From Ferrithrix thermotolerans DSM 19514 (GTDB lineage: Bacteria; Actinomycetota; Acidimicrobiia; Acidimicrobiales; CAIXPF01), in NCBI GenBank assembly GCA_945906305.1, contig CAMDQT010000012.1:1-64000 (forward strand): 64,000 nucleotides of DNA, written 5' to 3'. The notes below the pieces were generated by a model. It had not been told where the DNA came from and ran no database searches. It saw only the letters and a program-made list of their open reading frames with translations. Below, piece by piece: positions 36,811 through 46,250 of this stretch. The translations under genes were made by a program, and so were the position numbers. Numbering within the stretch: the stretch's first letter is position 1; the number at the start of each line of letters is the position of its first letter.

Positions 36811-37221
36811 TCAGCCGTTCTGGACGAACTCGACCCAGTTGCCGTCGGGGTCTTCGACCATCCCGATGGTGACACCGGGCCGTGCCTCGCGGATGGAGAT
36901 CGCCACCTTGTAACCCGCCGCCTCACAGGCACCCATCACTTCAGCGAGATTGGTCACGATGATCGTGAAATAGCGATAGCCGCTGGCACCGACGAGTCCA
37001 CCGGGGGGGTTCGACGCCGCAGGTACGTTGTCGAACTTCACCAACTTCACCAGGGTCTCGCCACAGTTCAGGCGATGCATGGTGCCCCCGCCGCCTAGTG
37101 GCATCGCGATGTCTGCGACGTGCTCGAACCCGAGTGTGTCACGGTAGAAACGAAGCGAGGCTTCGCTGTCGCGAATCACGATACCGAGGTCGACGGCATT
37201 CTTGGCTAGTTGTACACCCAT
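36811..37221 (-). CDS. VOC (glyoxalase-like) family protein
   Basis: 136 residues, two beta-alpha-beta-beta-beta modules of the vicinal oxygen chelate fold. The N-terminal LGIVIRDSEASLRFYRDTLGF and the C-terminal VEDPDGNWVEFVQ are typical; metal ligands would be Glu in WVEF and others. Function could be a glyoxalase, epimerase or dioxygenase; substrate unknown. TAGGGT lies 8 nt before ATG 37221. Confidence 0.88.
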   Translation of the reverse strand: MGVQLAKNAVDLGIVIRDSEASLRFYRDTLGFEHVADIAMPLGGGGTMHRLNCGETLVKLVKFDNVPAASNPPGGLVGASGYRYFTIIVTNLAEVMGACEAAGYKVAISIREARPGVTIGMVEDPDGNWVEFVQNG

Positions 37222-37229
37222 GGGCGCGG

Positions 37230-37235
37230 ACCCTA
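37230..37235 (-). promoter_or_regulatory. Putative -10 of the VOC/aminotransferase unit
   Basis: TAGGGT on the minus strand, 8 nt before ATG 37221. Confidence 0.45.
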
Positions 37236-37260
37236 GCCCAGCGAGCAGCCCGCGGCGCGG

Positions 37261-37266
37261 TAGCGT
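37261..37266 (+). promoter_or_regulatory. Putative -10 of the dienelactone hydrolase gene
   Basis: TAGCGT, 8 nt before GTG 37275; it selects this GTG among several in-frame starts. Confidence 0.45.
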
Positions 37267-37274
37267 CGGTAGAC

Positions 37275-37943
37275 GTGTCCGCCTCGTCGGCCGGGTCCGG
37301 CTATCTCATCAAGCCATTCGATGTTCAGCACCGTCGGGGTGTGCTGGTGCTGCACTCGTGGTGGGGGCTCACTGGCTTCGTCCGAGGACTCTGCGACCGC
37401 CTTGCCGATGCGGGCTACATCGCGCTTGCTCCCGACCTGCTCGACGGCGAACTCCCCACGTCAGTCGAACAGGCCGAGGGGTGCCTGGCCGAGCTCGACA
37501 TGAACCGTTCCTCGGCCCTGGTGCTCTCAAGCGCCCGGGCGCTACGTGCCGTGTGCGACACGCCCGCCGAGCCGATAGCGGTGATCGGGTTGTCCATGGG
37601 TGCATCGTGGGGCCTGTGGCTTGCCGCCCGCTCGCCGGAAGAGGTCGCCGCCACCGTTGCCTTCTACGGCACGCAGAGCGTCGACTTCAACGAATCCCGT
37701 AGTGCCTTCCTGGGACACTTCGCCGAGTTCGACACCCTTGTCAGTGGCGACGACGTGGTCGAACTCGAGGCGCATCTGCACCTCGTTGGGCGCCCCGTCG
37801 AGTTCCACCGCTACCCCGGCACAGCTCATTGGTTTTTCGAAGCCGACCGAGAATCCGCCTACGACGCCGGGGCGGCAGAATTGGCCTGGGAGCGCACCAT
37901 TGCCTTCCTCGACCAGCACTTTCGCCCCTCGCTCAGCGCTTGA
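37275..37943 (+). CDS. Dienelactone hydrolase family protein
   Basis: Alpha/beta-hydrolase of the DLH family, 222 residues from GTG 37275. GVLVLHSWWGLTGFVRGLCDRLADAGYIALAPDLLDG is the conserved N-terminal fold; the nucleophile is Ser in GLSMGAS (many DLHs have Cys here), with Asp in the following strand and His in GTAHWFF. Cytosolic. The substrate is unknown. Its 3' end overlaps murJ by 11 bp (convergent). Confidence 0.9.
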   Translation: MSASSAGSGYLIKPFDVQHRRGVLVLHSWWGLTGFVRGLCDRLADAGYIALAPDLLDGELPTSVEQAEGCLAELDMNRSSALVLSSARALRAVCDTPAEPIAVIGLSMGASWGLWLAARSPEEVAATVAFYGTQSVDFNESRSAFLGHFAEFDTLVSGDDVVELEAHLHLVGRPVEFHRYPGTAHWFFEADRESAYDAGAAELAWERTIAFLDQHFRPSLSA

Positions 37944-39540
37944 GCAGCCGGCGCCCAACATCGAGCAAGGCCCGCAGGTCCTCGTCGGCACGCAGGCCGG
38001 CCAGGAAGACGATGTAGCTGCCCGCCGCCGCTACCGTGCCCACCGATAGCGCCACGAGGGGATGAACCGGCCGGCCACCCCAGGCCAGCAACTCCTCGGT
38101 GGCGACCACGACCACCGCCATTTGGAGCGCCGCGAGCATGAGGCGGACCACAATCGTCACCTCGGAATAGCGGAAGGTACCGAGACGATGGGCGAACCAA
38201 CCGAAGGCGATGACCGCCGTGATCCAGTAGCCAACGCCGTAGGCGGCGGCGAGCCCAGCCACCCCCAGAATGGGGCTGGCTACCAGGCCCATGCCGACTA
38301 CCAGGATGTTCTGCACCACTGCCACCCGAAACGGCGGCCGCGTATCCGCCAACGCATAGAACGCCCGCACGACGTGTTGAATGATCGAAAATGGCAGTAG
38401 CCCAAACATGAACCAGCGGAAGATGGTGACGGTGGTGTCCACATCGCCCCGCAGCGGCAGCAATTCCCACAAGGGCCGGGCCACCACCATCAGCAAGGCC
38501 GCGGTCGGGGCCACCAACAGCACAATGAAGCGCAGCCCTCGTAGCCACTCGCGTCGCAGCGCCCGCTGATCGCCGACCTGGGCTGCGTAGGCGAGTTCCG
38601 GCCCCAGCGTCGTAGTTATCGACACCACCAACAGCGCGTACACCACGTAGAAAACCAGGTTGGCGTAGGTCCAGGCCGCGTACCCGCCCGGCTGTTTGAA
38701 CCGATTGGCCAACAGCGAGGTGATGGTCACACCGATCTGGCTCACCAGCACGTAACCCAGTGCGGCCTTGCCCGCCACCTTGAGCTGCTGCAGCGCCTGA
38801 TGGTGGCGATCGACCTTGAGGCGTAGACCGATGCGAGCCCGATGCACCGAGGGCAACAACACCGCCGCATTGGCCACCACCCCAAGGGTCGTACCCAAGC
38901 CCAGTACCAACAAGGTCCAACGCTGGCCCTGCACCGCCTCGAGCGGTATCGCATCGAGTTCGGCCCCCGCCACCCGGCTGGCGAGCGCGTAGGTGGCGAT
39001 CACCACCAGGTTGTTCAGCACCGGAGCAAAGGCCGCGGCCGCAAAGTGCCGCCGCGCCGCCAACAGCGCAGCGGCGACAGCTATCACCCCATAGAAGAAC
39101 ACCTGGGGAACGAACCACCGCAACAACACGACGAAGGTGGCCTGCTGCGCGGCCTGTTCGCCACCACCACTCAGCGAGGCAATAGCGGAGGCCAACAGCG
39201 GCGCGGCGAGGACGCCAGCCACGGTGATCGCCGCCAAGCCCCCCACCGCCACCGATACCACCGCGGACACACCGTCGCGGTCTTCGCGTCGGGTGAGGTC
39301 GACAAAAAGTGGCAGCAACACCGCCGAAAGCACACCGCCGGCGAGCAACTCATAGACCAGGTTGGGAACGTTGTTGGCGAAGGTGTAGACGTCCGCCAGC
39401 GCCCCGGTGCCCAGTACGTCGATGAGAACGACCGTGCGCGCCAAGCCGGTCAGTCGTGACAGCAATACGCCAACGCTGATCAGCGCGCTTGATCGGGCGA
39501 GCCCAGCACCACCTTCGGCCACGGCAAAACAGCCTGGCAC
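37933..39540 (-). CDS. murJ: Lipid II flippase MurJ/MviN
   Basis: Polytopic membrane protein of the MOP exporter superfamily that flips lipid II for peptidoglycan synthesis. About 535 residues with roughly 14 hydrophobic segments. SSALISVGVLLSRLTGLARTVVL and ADVYTFANNVPNLVYELLAGGVLSAVLLPLF are the MurJ start; YGVGYWITAVIAFGWF occurs near the end. The start is unsure: GTG 39540 is used (GGGGGAG upstream), with GTG 39522 and GTG 39591 as in-frame alternatives. It lies downstream of the enoyl-CoA hydratase gene, probably co-transcribed. Confidence 0.92.
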   Translation of the reverse strand: MPGCFAVAEGGAGLARSSALISVGVLLSRLTGLARTVVLIDVLGTGALADVYTFANNVPNLVYELLAGGVLSAVLLPLFVDLTRREDRDGVSAVVSVAVGGLAAITVAGVLAAPLLASAIASLSGGGEQAAQQATFVVLLRWFVPQVFFYGVIAVAAALLAARRHFAAAAFAPVLNNLVVIATYALASRVAGAELDAIPLEAVQGQRWTLLVLGLGTTLGVVANAAVLLPSVHRARIGLRLKVDRHHQALQQLKVAGKAALGYVLVSQIGVTITSLLANRFKQPGGYAAWTYANLVFYVVYALLVVSITTTLGPELAYAAQVGDQRALRREWLRGLRFIVLLVAPTAALLMVVARPLWELLPLRGDVDTTVTIFRWFMFGLLPFSIIQHVVRAFYALADTRPPFRVAVVQNILVVGMGLVASPILGVAGLAAAYGVGYWITAVIAFGWFAHRLGTFRYSEVTIVVRLMLAALQMAVVVVATEELLAWGGRPVHPLVALSVGTVAAAGSYIVFLAGLRADEDLRALLDVGRRLLKR

Positions 39541-39598
39541 ACGAGCCCCGCTCCCCCGGTGACCCTCCACCGATGCCGAGGCTCGCCCCACTCGGTGT

Positions 39599-40402
39599 TC
39601 AACGATTCTCGAATGGCGCCTTTTCTGGGCTGAAGAAGCTGGTCATGGCCCGTCGAGCATCCATGGTGTGCGAGGCCAGGATCTGGGTACGGTTCTCGAG
39701 GTCGATGCCCGATGCGAGCGAGCCCGTCTCCAGGTTGGACCACATAACTTCCTTGGTCATCCACACCCCAAACGGCGAGTTGGCCTTGATCCGCTCGGCC
39801 GTGGCCAGGGCGCTTTCCAGCAGCGCCTCAAGCGGCACCGACTCGGTGACGAGCCCCAACTTGTCCGCCTCGGCGGCGTCGAACACTCGGCCGGTGAGGA
39901 GCAGTTCCCAAGCCCGGGACGCACCTATTAGACGGGGCAGCAGCCACGACACCCCAATGTCACACCCCGACAGTCCGAGCCGCACAAAGGCCGTGCCGAA
40001 TCTCGCGTTGGTGGCACACACTCGGATATCCGATGCCAAGGCGAGCGCGAACCCACCTCCGGCACAGGGCCCGTTGATGGCCGCGATGACCGGCTGGCGT
40101 AGGTCACGCAATCGGGGCACCAGGCTGGCAATGAACTGCTGCACCGCCATGCCCTGCTGAGCGGTGCCCAGCTTCTCTGTCCCCGGCACGACCCCGAACC
40201 CGTTGAGATCAAGGCCGGCACAGAACCCGCGGCCGGCACCGGTGAGGATCACCGCCCGACAGTCGTGATCGCTGTCGATCTGCACTAAGGCATCGTGTAA
40301 ATCACGGACCAAGTGGTAGGTGAGCGCGTTGAGCTTGTCGGGGCGGTTGAGGGTGATCTGGGTCACCCCCGGGGCCGGCTGGCTCAATTCGATGTTGCTC
40401 AT
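39599..40402 (-). CDS. Enoyl-CoA hydratase/isomerase family protein
   Basis: Crotonase-fold enzyme, 267 residues from ATG 40402. AVILTGAGRGFCAGLDL and PVIAAINGPCAGGGFALALASDIRVC hold the oxyanion-hole strands, and FGTAFVRLGLSGCDIGVSWLLPRLIG the second acidic region. Glu/Asp positions used by hydratases are partly changed (SGCDIG), so hydratase and isomerase/other crotonase activities cannot be separated. The start overlaps the SMP-30 stop by 4 nt (ATGA). Confidence 0.92.
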   Translation of the reverse strand: MSNIELSQPAPGVTQITLNRPDKLNALTYHLVRDLHDALVQIDSDHDCRAVILTGAGRGFCAGLDLNGFGVVPGTEKLGTAQQGMAVQQFIASLVPRLRDLRQPVIAAINGPCAGGGFALALASDIRVCATNARFGTAFVRLGLSGCDIGVSWLLPRLIGASRAWELLLTGRVFDAAEADKLGLVTESVPLEALLESALATAERIKANSPFGVWMTKEVMWSNLETGSLASGIDLENRTQILASHTMDARRAMTSFFSPEKAPFENR

Positions 40403-41334
40403 ACGGTCAGTCCTCCGAAGTTGAGTGCCAAGCCTGGGCAGTGCCACTCATGGGCGTAGAGCGTGCCTTTGCCTGATGCCGTGATGTAAGCCGTGCTCAA
40501 AGCCTCGCCACCGAAACAGATGTTGGTGACCATGGGATCGCCACCCGGCACGGGCACGATGGCCCGAATGTGGCCATCGGGCGCGATTGCGGTCACGGCG
40601 CCGACCATGAGCGTGGCCACACACACGTTGCCCTCGGAGTCCACCGCCAGTGAATCAAGGCGGGCCACTCCGCCAACATTGGCCAGCAGGGTCGCCGTGA
40701 CCGACGTGGAGGAAATCTGCACCCCATTCTGGCGCAGCACGCCAGGTGACTCGAGTTCCCAGAACCACACCCGTCCCGTTGCAGTCTCGGCGTAGTACAG
40801 CCGATCTTCTTGCGGGGACAGGCCGATACCGTTCGGCGTCAGCAGCGGAAAGGCCACCGTGGTGATGCTGCGGCCATCGATGCTGGCGTAGTAAATGGCG
40901 CCTCGGTCGAGTTCCTCCGGGCGGCCCTTGCCGAGGTCGGTGAAGTAGAAGCCACCATGGCGGTCGAAGACGATGTCGTTCGGGCCCCGCAAGGGCCGTC
41001 CATCAGCCTCGGTATAGAGAGTTTCGACCGCGCCGCTGGCGAGGTCGACGCGCTGTATCGACCCGCCGGTATAGCTGGCGGGCTGAAATCCGGGGAGCAA
41101 CAGTCCGCCTCGCTCATGCCACTCGAAGCCACCGTTATTGCAGATGTAGACCTTGCCATCAGGTCCGAGTGCCGCCCCATTGGGCCCACCTCCGGTGCTT
41201 GCCACCACCTCCGTCGTGCCGTCAGCCCGGCATCGCGTCAGCGTGCCGCGAGCGATCTCCACCACCAGAACGTCCCCGTCGGGTAATGCGATCGGCCCTT
41301 CCGGAAACTGCAATCCCGTCGTGATGACCCGCAC
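40399..41334 (-). CDS. SMP-30/gluconolactonase family protein
   Basis: Six-bladed beta-propeller lactonase family, 311 residues. LQFPEGPIALPDGDVLVVE (metal-binding Glu), RGPNDIVFDRHGGFYFTD (Asn/Asp ligands) and PNGIGLSPQEDRLYYAET are the conserved metal site segments. Start GTG 41334 follows GGGGGAGG. It forms an operon with the enoyl-CoA hydratase. Substrate may be a lactone or an ester. Confidence 0.9.
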   Translation of the reverse strand: MRVITTGLQFPEGPIALPDGDVLVVEIARGTLTRCRADGTTEVVASTGGGPNGAALGPDGKVYICNNGGFEWHERGGLLLPGFQPASYTGGSIQRVDLASGAVETLYTEADGRPLRGPNDIVFDRHGGFYFTDLGKGRPEELDRGAIYYASIDGRSITTVAFPLLTPNGIGLSPQEDRLYYAETATGRVWFWELESPGVLRQNGVQISSTSVTATLLANVGGVARLDSLAVDSEGNVCVATLMVGAVTAIAPDGHIRAIVPVPGGDPMVTNICFGGEALSTAYITASGKGTLYAHEWHCPGLALNFGGLTV

Positions 41335-41463
41335 GTTCGGCCCTCCCCCTCTTCCGTCGATGTGTTGGCATCGACTTCAGTTCCACTGCCGGTCGCGGCC
41401 AGCCTTACGCCACCACGCCGGCAAATTACGGCCCTGACCATACAGGCCAGGTTCTCGCTGCGG

Positions 41464-41491
41464 TTGACGCAGCCGAACCGGTCACTACCCT
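41464..41491 (+). promoter_or_regulatory. Putative promoter of leaderless P450 gene
   Basis: TTGACG (41464-41469), 16 nt, TACCCT (41486-41491), then 7 nt to GTG 41499. Confidence 0.5.
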
Positions 41492-41498
41492 TGACTCT

Positions 41499-42713
41499 GT
41501 GCCCACGCCCCTGGACGAACTCGACCTGGCGGAGTTCGACCTGTTCGACCCTGCTTTCAACGCCGACCCCTTCGGGACCCTGCATCGGCTCTCGGCCGAT
41601 CACCGGCTGCTGCGCACGCCATTCGGCCTCATCGTGCTCGGCTATGACGACTGCCAGGCCGCGCTACGGCAGCCGAATCTGCACCAGGGAATCAGGCTGT
41701 TGCAGGACATGCAGGCCATCACCGACGAACGCTTCGTGCAACGCAAACGGCAGTCGATCCTCACCACCGAGGGTGACGCCCACACCCGGCTGCGCAAACT
41801 CGTCTCCAAAGCATTCACCCCACGGGCCACCGACCGTTTGCGTCCACTGATGCGAGAGCTCATGGAGCGGCTCGTCGACCCGCTGAGTGCGCTCGGACAG
41901 GCCGAGTTCGTGTCGGAGGTATCAGATCCCTATCCGATCCCCATTATTTGCGCCCTTTTCGGTGCCCCCACCGAGGATCTGCCGCTTTTCTCGCGTTGGG
42001 CGACCGACATCCTCAAATCACTGGGCTTCAACTTGGCCCAGGACCTTCCGGCCATTCTCGCCGCGGAGGAAGAGATGGACCACTACATGGAGGCGCTCAT
42101 CGAACGCCGTCGCCGCGAACCTCGTGAGGACCTGCTCACCGACCTCATCGTCGCCGAGGAGGCCGGCGATCATCTCAGCCACGAAGAGCTGATCATGATG
42201 GCCGAGGCGATCATGCTCGCCGGCACGGACACCACCCGCAATCAGCTTGCCACCGCCATGTGGCTCTTCGCCCAGCATCCCCAGCAGTGGACCCTGCTCG
42301 GGGCACAGCCAGAACTCGCCGCCAATGCCGCCGATGAGGTTCTCCGCTTCAACGGAGTCGTGCGCTCCGTCATCAGGGTGGCCGCGCACGATGTCGAGGT
42401 GGCGGGGGCCCTCGTGCCCACCGGGACCTTGATCCTTCCGTCTTTCGCCGCGGCCAACAGAGACGAGAGCTATTTTTCGGACCCGATGCGCTTTGACATC
42501 AGCCGCGCCTCCGACCGCTCGCACCTCAGCTTTGGCGGCGGAATCCATTATTGCCTCGGAGCCAACCTCGCCCGAGCCGAGTTGGCCGAGGCGTTGAGTG
42601 TCTTGGCCCGACGCATGCCCGGCCTGGCGCTCGAGGCCAAGCCGACCTGGCGGCCACCGATCGGTATCCAAGGACCTACCAGCCTGCACCTCCGTTTCGA
42701 ACCGGGCTCCTAA
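41499..42713 (+). CDS. Cytochrome P450
   Basis: Soluble bacterial P450, 404 residues. Oxygen-binding I-helix AGTDTTRNQ, ExxR in DEVLRF, and the heme loop FGGGIHYCLGANLARAE with the axial Cys. No membrane anchor, so cytosolic and fed by ferredoxin and reductase from elsewhere. The substrate is unknown. Start GTG 41499 is leaderless-like. Next come SDR and CMD genes on the same strand. Confidence 0.96.
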   Translation: MPTPLDELDLAEFDLFDPAFNADPFGTLHRLSADHRLLRTPFGLIVLGYDDCQAALRQPNLHQGIRLLQDMQAITDERFVQRKRQSILTTEGDAHTRLRKLVSKAFTPRATDRLRPLMRELMERLVDPLSALGQAEFVSEVSDPYPIPIICALFGAPTEDLPLFSRWATDILKSLGFNLAQDLPAILAAEEEMDHYMEALIERRRREPREDLLTDLIVAEEAGDHLSHEELIMMAEAIMLAGTDTTRNQLATAMWLFAQHPQQWTLLGAQPELAANAADEVLRFNGVVRSVIRVAAHDVEVAGALVPTGTLILPSFAAANRDESYFSDPMRFDISRASDRSHLSFGGGIHYCLGANLARAELAEALSVLARRMPGLALEAKPTWRPPIGIQGPTSLHLRFEPGS

Positions 42714-42830
42714 ACGCCACCGCGCCACAGATCGGTGCTCCTCGCCCGTTACCGGCAAGACAGGTAGGGTCCGCCCCACGCAACATCCTGGCGCGGCCCG
42801 TGGTCGCGCTCACGACACGGAGGTAAGGAC

Positions 42831-43571
42831 ATGGGCAAGCTCGACGGCCGGGTCGCCATCATCACCGGCGGCGCCCGAGGTCAGGGCGAGGCAGAGGCCC
42901 GCCTCTTCGCCGCCGAAGGGGCCACCGTGGTACTCACCGATCTACTGGCCGAACTGGGCCAGCGCGTGGCGGCAGACATCGGCGGCACCTTCTTGCGCCA
43001 CGATGTCACCAGCGAGGCTGACTGGACCGCGGTCATCGAGGCCACCGTCAAGGCTCACGGTGGAGTCGACATCTTGGTGAACAACGCTGGCATCTACCGC
43101 AAGGGAAACCTCCGCAACACCACGCTCGAGGACTACCGCCAGGTGATCGACATCAACCAGATCGGAGTCTTCCTGGGAATGCAGGCCGTCGCCGCCACGA
43201 TGATGGAAGCCAAGCGCGGCGCCATCATCAACATCTCCTCCATTGCTGGCATGCTCGGTACGCCACAGTCCATCGCCTACGGCGCTTCCAAATGGGCGGT
43301 ACGCGGGATGACGAAGGCCGCGGCGCTCGATCTCGGACGGTTCGGTATCCGGGTCAACTCGATCCACCCCGGCATGATCGCCACCGACATGATGACTGAG
43401 GTCACCGACGGTTCGGACAGCCGCTACGAGAGAATGGAACGGGCCGTGCCACTCGGGCGGGCGGCGCAGGCCAGCGAGATTGCCTCGGTGGCGTTGTTCC
43501 TCGCCAGCGACGACAGCAGCTACGCCACCGGCGCGGAGTTCATCATCGATGGCGGCATCACGGCCATGTGA
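42831..43571 (+). CDS. Short-chain dehydrogenase/reductase
   Basis: Classical SDR, 246 residues: cofactor loop TGGARGQGEAEA (TGxxxGxG), NNAG, catalytic Ser in INISSIAGM, Tyr/Lys in YGASKWAVRG, and the C-terminal TGAEFIIDGGITAM. Asp at the end of the second strand (LTDLLAEL) suggests NAD preference. GGAGGTAAGGAC precedes ATG 42831. It may act on an alcohol from the P450 reaction. Confidence 0.94.
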   Translation: MGKLDGRVAIITGGARGQGEAEARLFAAEGATVVLTDLLAELGQRVAADIGGTFLRHDVTSEADWTAVIEATVKAHGGVDILVNNAGIYRKGNLRNTTLEDYRQVIDINQIGVFLGMQAVAATMMEAKRGAIINISSIAGMLGTPQSIAYGASKWAVRGMTKAAALDLGRFGIRVNSIHPGMIATDMMTEVTDGSDSRYERMERAVPLGRAAQASEIASVALFLASDDSSYATGAEFIIDGGITAM

Positions 43572-43625
43572 GCGGCGCGCGATGCCCTGCCGGTTCGTCC
43601 GGCACATGTCAACCCTCCAGCCCGC

Positions 43626-43631
43626 TAGGTT
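43626..43631 (+). promoter_or_regulatory. Putative -10 of the CMD/coaE unit
   Basis: TAGGTT, 6 nt before ATG 43638. Confidence 0.5.
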
Positions 43632-43637
43632 CGGCCC

Positions 43638-44270
43638 ATGGCCCGACTTCCCGCCCATAGCCCCGGTGCGCTCACCGAGGCCCAACAACGTGTCTACGAC
43701 GCGATCGCGCAAGGTCGTCGAGCCGCCAGTACCAGCGGTTTGATCGCGCCGGACGGCAGCCTGGCCGGTCCGTTCAACGCCTGGGTTCACGCCCCCCACA
43801 TCGGCGAACGCGTCCAGGCTGTGGGCGAAGTCATGCGCTTCGGTCTCTCGCTTGCACCCCGGCTGGCCGAGTTGGCGATCCTCTGTGTGGCCCATGAGTG
43901 GCAGGCCCAGTTCGAATGGTTTGCCCATAGCCGCATGGCCGCGGCCGCCGGACTCGAAGCCGACGTCATCGAGTCGCTGCGCACCGGCGTCGAGCCGCAG
44001 TTGCGCGAGGAGGCCGACCGGGCCGTCTATGCCATGGCCAAGGCCCTGCTCGGCCCGGGTCATCGCATCCCCGAACTCGCCTACCAGCATGGCGTCTCGG
44101 TGTTAGGGCTCGACGCGGTGGTCGAAGTGGTCAACCTCGTTGGTTATTACTGTCTGGTCTCCTCGGTACTCAACGGCTTCGCGGTGGCGTTACCCAACGG
44201 TGTCACCGCGCCCTTCGTGGAGCCCGGCGACCAGGCGAGCACACCACCAGCCCCCCGGGCGACCTCATGA
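43638..44270 (+). CDS. Carboxymuconolactone decarboxylase family protein
   Basis: 210-residue CMD/AhpD-like helical protein: RLAELAILCVAHEWQAQFEWFAHSRMAAAAGLEADVIESLRTG matches the family core, and VVEVVNLVGYYCLVSSVLNGF the second helix pair. The usual CxxC pair of the peroxidase AhpD is not present. Function unclear. Its stop overlaps coaE (ATGA). Confidence 0.85.
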   Translation: MARLPAHSPGALTEAQQRVYDAIAQGRRAASTSGLIAPDGSLAGPFNAWVHAPHIGERVQAVGEVMRFGLSLAPRLAELAILCVAHEWQAQFEWFAHSRMAAAAGLEADVIESLRTGVEPQLREEADRAVYAMAKALLGPGHRIPELAYQHGVSVLGLDAVVEVVNLVGYYCLVSSVLNGFAVALPNGVTAPFVEPGDQASTPPAPRATS

Positions 44271-44887
44271 CGGCTCGGCGCATCATCGGGCTCACCGGCG
44301 GCATCGGCTCGGGAAAGTCCGCCGCGGCGGCGATCTTTGCCTCCCTCGGGGCCACGGTGGTCGACGTCGATCGCATCGGCCGCGAGGTCGCCGAGGTCGG
44401 GGGCGCCGCCCATCACCGGCTCATAGAGCGTTTCGGTCCCACCATCGTGCGAGATGGGAAGCTGGACCGCGCCGCGTTAGCGGCGCAGGTGTTCGCCCAT
44501 CCCGAAGCCCTGGCGGACCTCAACGCCATCTCCCACCCCGCGATCAACGAGGTGCTCGCCCAGGTGGTCTCCGCCACGGTGGAAAGCGACGTGGTGATCT
44601 TTGACCAGGCCGTGCTCGTCGAGAGCACCGTACTGGGGCGCTGGGGCGCTGGCCCGTCGGACGGCTACCAGGACGTGATCGTGATCGAGACACCACTTCA
44701 AACCCGCATCGAGCGCCTCGTCGAGCAGCGCAAGATGGACCCCGCAGACGCCAGCGCCCGTATCGCCTCTCAGGTGTCGGACGAGGCACGACGAGCGGTG
44801 GCTCGTTGGGTCATCGACAATGGGGCGGGCCGCGAAGACCTCGAGTCGGAGGTCCGCCGGGTCTGGTCCGAGATCACCGGAGTCTGA
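44267..44887 (+). CDS. coaE: Dephospho-CoA kinase
   Basis: Last step of coenzyme A synthesis: phosphorylates the 3'-hydroxyl of dephospho-CoA. 206 residues; P-loop GLTGGIGSGKSAAAAIF at the N-terminus, DVDRIGREV, DLNAISHPAINE and LIERFG are family motifs. It starts within the end of the CMD gene (ATG 44267), a 4-nt overlap. Confidence 0.96.
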   Translation: MTARRIIGLTGGIGSGKSAAAAIFASLGATVVDVDRIGREVAEVGGAAHHRLIERFGPTIVRDGKLDRAALAAQVFAHPEALADLNAISHPAINEVLAQVVSATVESDVVIFDQAVLVESTVLGRWGAGPSDGYQDVIVIETPLQTRIERLVEQRKMDPADASARIASQVSDEARRAVARWVIDNGAGREDLESEVRRVWSEITGV

Positions 44888-44903
44888 CGAACCGGCGCGT
44901 CGA

Positions 44904-46190
44904 TCAGACTCTGCCCGCTTCGGGTTCGCCCGGCGTGTTCGGCCCGACGGGGCTGAGCAACAGCTGGGTCACGGCCCGGCCTTGCATAGCAGTAGCGGTG
45001 ATGATCCAGCCATCTATCTGCACGTGATCACCGAGCGCGGGCACCCGGCCCAGTCGGTCCATCAGTAGCCCGGCCACGGTCGCATAGTCACCGACGGGTA
45101 GGCGCACCCCCAGGTCGGCTAGGTCGTGCACCGGGAATCCACCCACCAACTCGAAGGAGCCATCCTCGCCGCGCATGACCTCGACGAGGTCTCGATCGGT
45201 TTCGTCGTAGATCTCCCCGACGATCTCCTCCAGCAGGTCCTCCAAGGTCACGATGCCTTCCACCCCGCCGTGTTCGTCGATGACAATCGCGAGCTGCTCG
45301 CGGTTGTCGCGCATGGTGCGCAACGATTCGAGCACACCGGACGTCTCCGGCAGGGCCAGCGCCGGGCGCGCCACCGTCGACACCGGCCCGTCCAAGCCGA
45401 CCAGGTCACGCAGGTGGATCACCCCCACCGTCGAGTCGAGATCCTGCTCCACCACCGGGCAGCGCGTTCGCTGCCAGCCAGCCATTAGTTGCAGTGCCTC
45501 CGGCCCTTTCATACTCATCGGGATGGTCAAGACTTCTCGACGCGGCCGCATCACCTGGCGCAGCGTGCGTTCGGAGACCTCAAGCGCGCCTTCGAGCAGC
45601 TCACGTTGATCGTCGGTAAGGCTCGGCGCCACCGACAGAAGGTCACGCAGGTCTTCCTCGGTCACTTCTTGACGCGATCTCTTCGGATCTACCCCGCAGA
45701 GCCTGACCACGAGATCGGTACTATGGCCGAGGAGCCAGACCACCGGTTTGAAGAAGCTGAACATGGCCTTGAGCGGCCTCGCCGTCAATAGTGCCAGGCC
45801 CTCGGCGCGTTGCAGCGCCACCCGTTTCGGTGCCAACTCCCCCACCACCAAGGTGAAATAGGTCAACAGCGACGTGACCACGATGATGGCGGCGGGTCGT
45901 GCCATACCGCCGAGAAAGCCGAGCGGCGCGGTGAGCGGCTCGGCCAGGGATACGGCCGCAGTGGCCGATGCCAAAAACCCCGCCAGAGTGATTCCCACCT
46001 GGATGGTGGCCAGGAACCGGTTTGGGTCCCTCGTGAGATGGGCGAGAGCCTTGCCTGTCTTGCCCCGCTCCGAGAGACGGGACACTCTCGCCTCGCCCAA
46101 AGACAACAGCGCCATCTCGCTCGCCGCGAATACCGCATTGAGCAATACCAGCAACACGACCATGCCGAGCTGCACGGCGATGGGGTTCAT
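44904..46190 (-). CDS. CorC/HlyC-type CNNM (DUF21) CBS membrane protein
   Basis: 428 residues: N-terminal DUF21/CNNM transmembrane domain (LGMVVLLVLLNAVFAASEMALLSLGEARVSRL), a paired CBS domain (about 205-330; VIHLRDLVGL, AIVIDEHGGVEGIVTLEDLLEEIVGEI) and a C-terminal CorC_HlyC domain (about 350-420; GSFELVGGFPVHDL). Family members affect Mg2+/Co2+ homeostasis. Several overlapping TAnnnT hexamers lie upstream (TAACCT, TACAGG). Confidence 0.93.
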   Translation of the reverse strand: MNPIAVQLGMVVLLVLLNAVFAASEMALLSLGEARVSRLSERGKTGKALAHLTRDPNRFLATIQVGITLAGFLASATAAVSLAEPLTAPLGFLGGMARPAAIIVVTSLLTYFTLVVGELAPKRVALQRAEGLALLTARPLKAMFSFFKPVVWLLGHSTDLVVRLCGVDPKRSRQEVTEEDLRDLLSVAPSLTDDQRELLEGALEVSERTLRQVMRPRREVLTIPMSMKGPEALQLMAGWQRTRCPVVEQDLDSTVGVIHLRDLVGLDGPVSTVARPALALPETSGVLESLRTMRDNREQLAIVIDEHGGVEGIVTLEDLLEEIVGEIYDETDRDLVEVMRGEDGSFELVGGFPVHDLADLGVRLPVGDYATVAGLLMDRLGRVPALGDHVQIDGWIITATAMQGRAVTQLLLSPVGPNTPGEPEAGRV

Positions 46191-46250
46191 AGTGACCTGT
46201 AGGTTAGTGGTGTCGAGCTGTTCCGAAGGCGGATGTGACCACGATCGGGG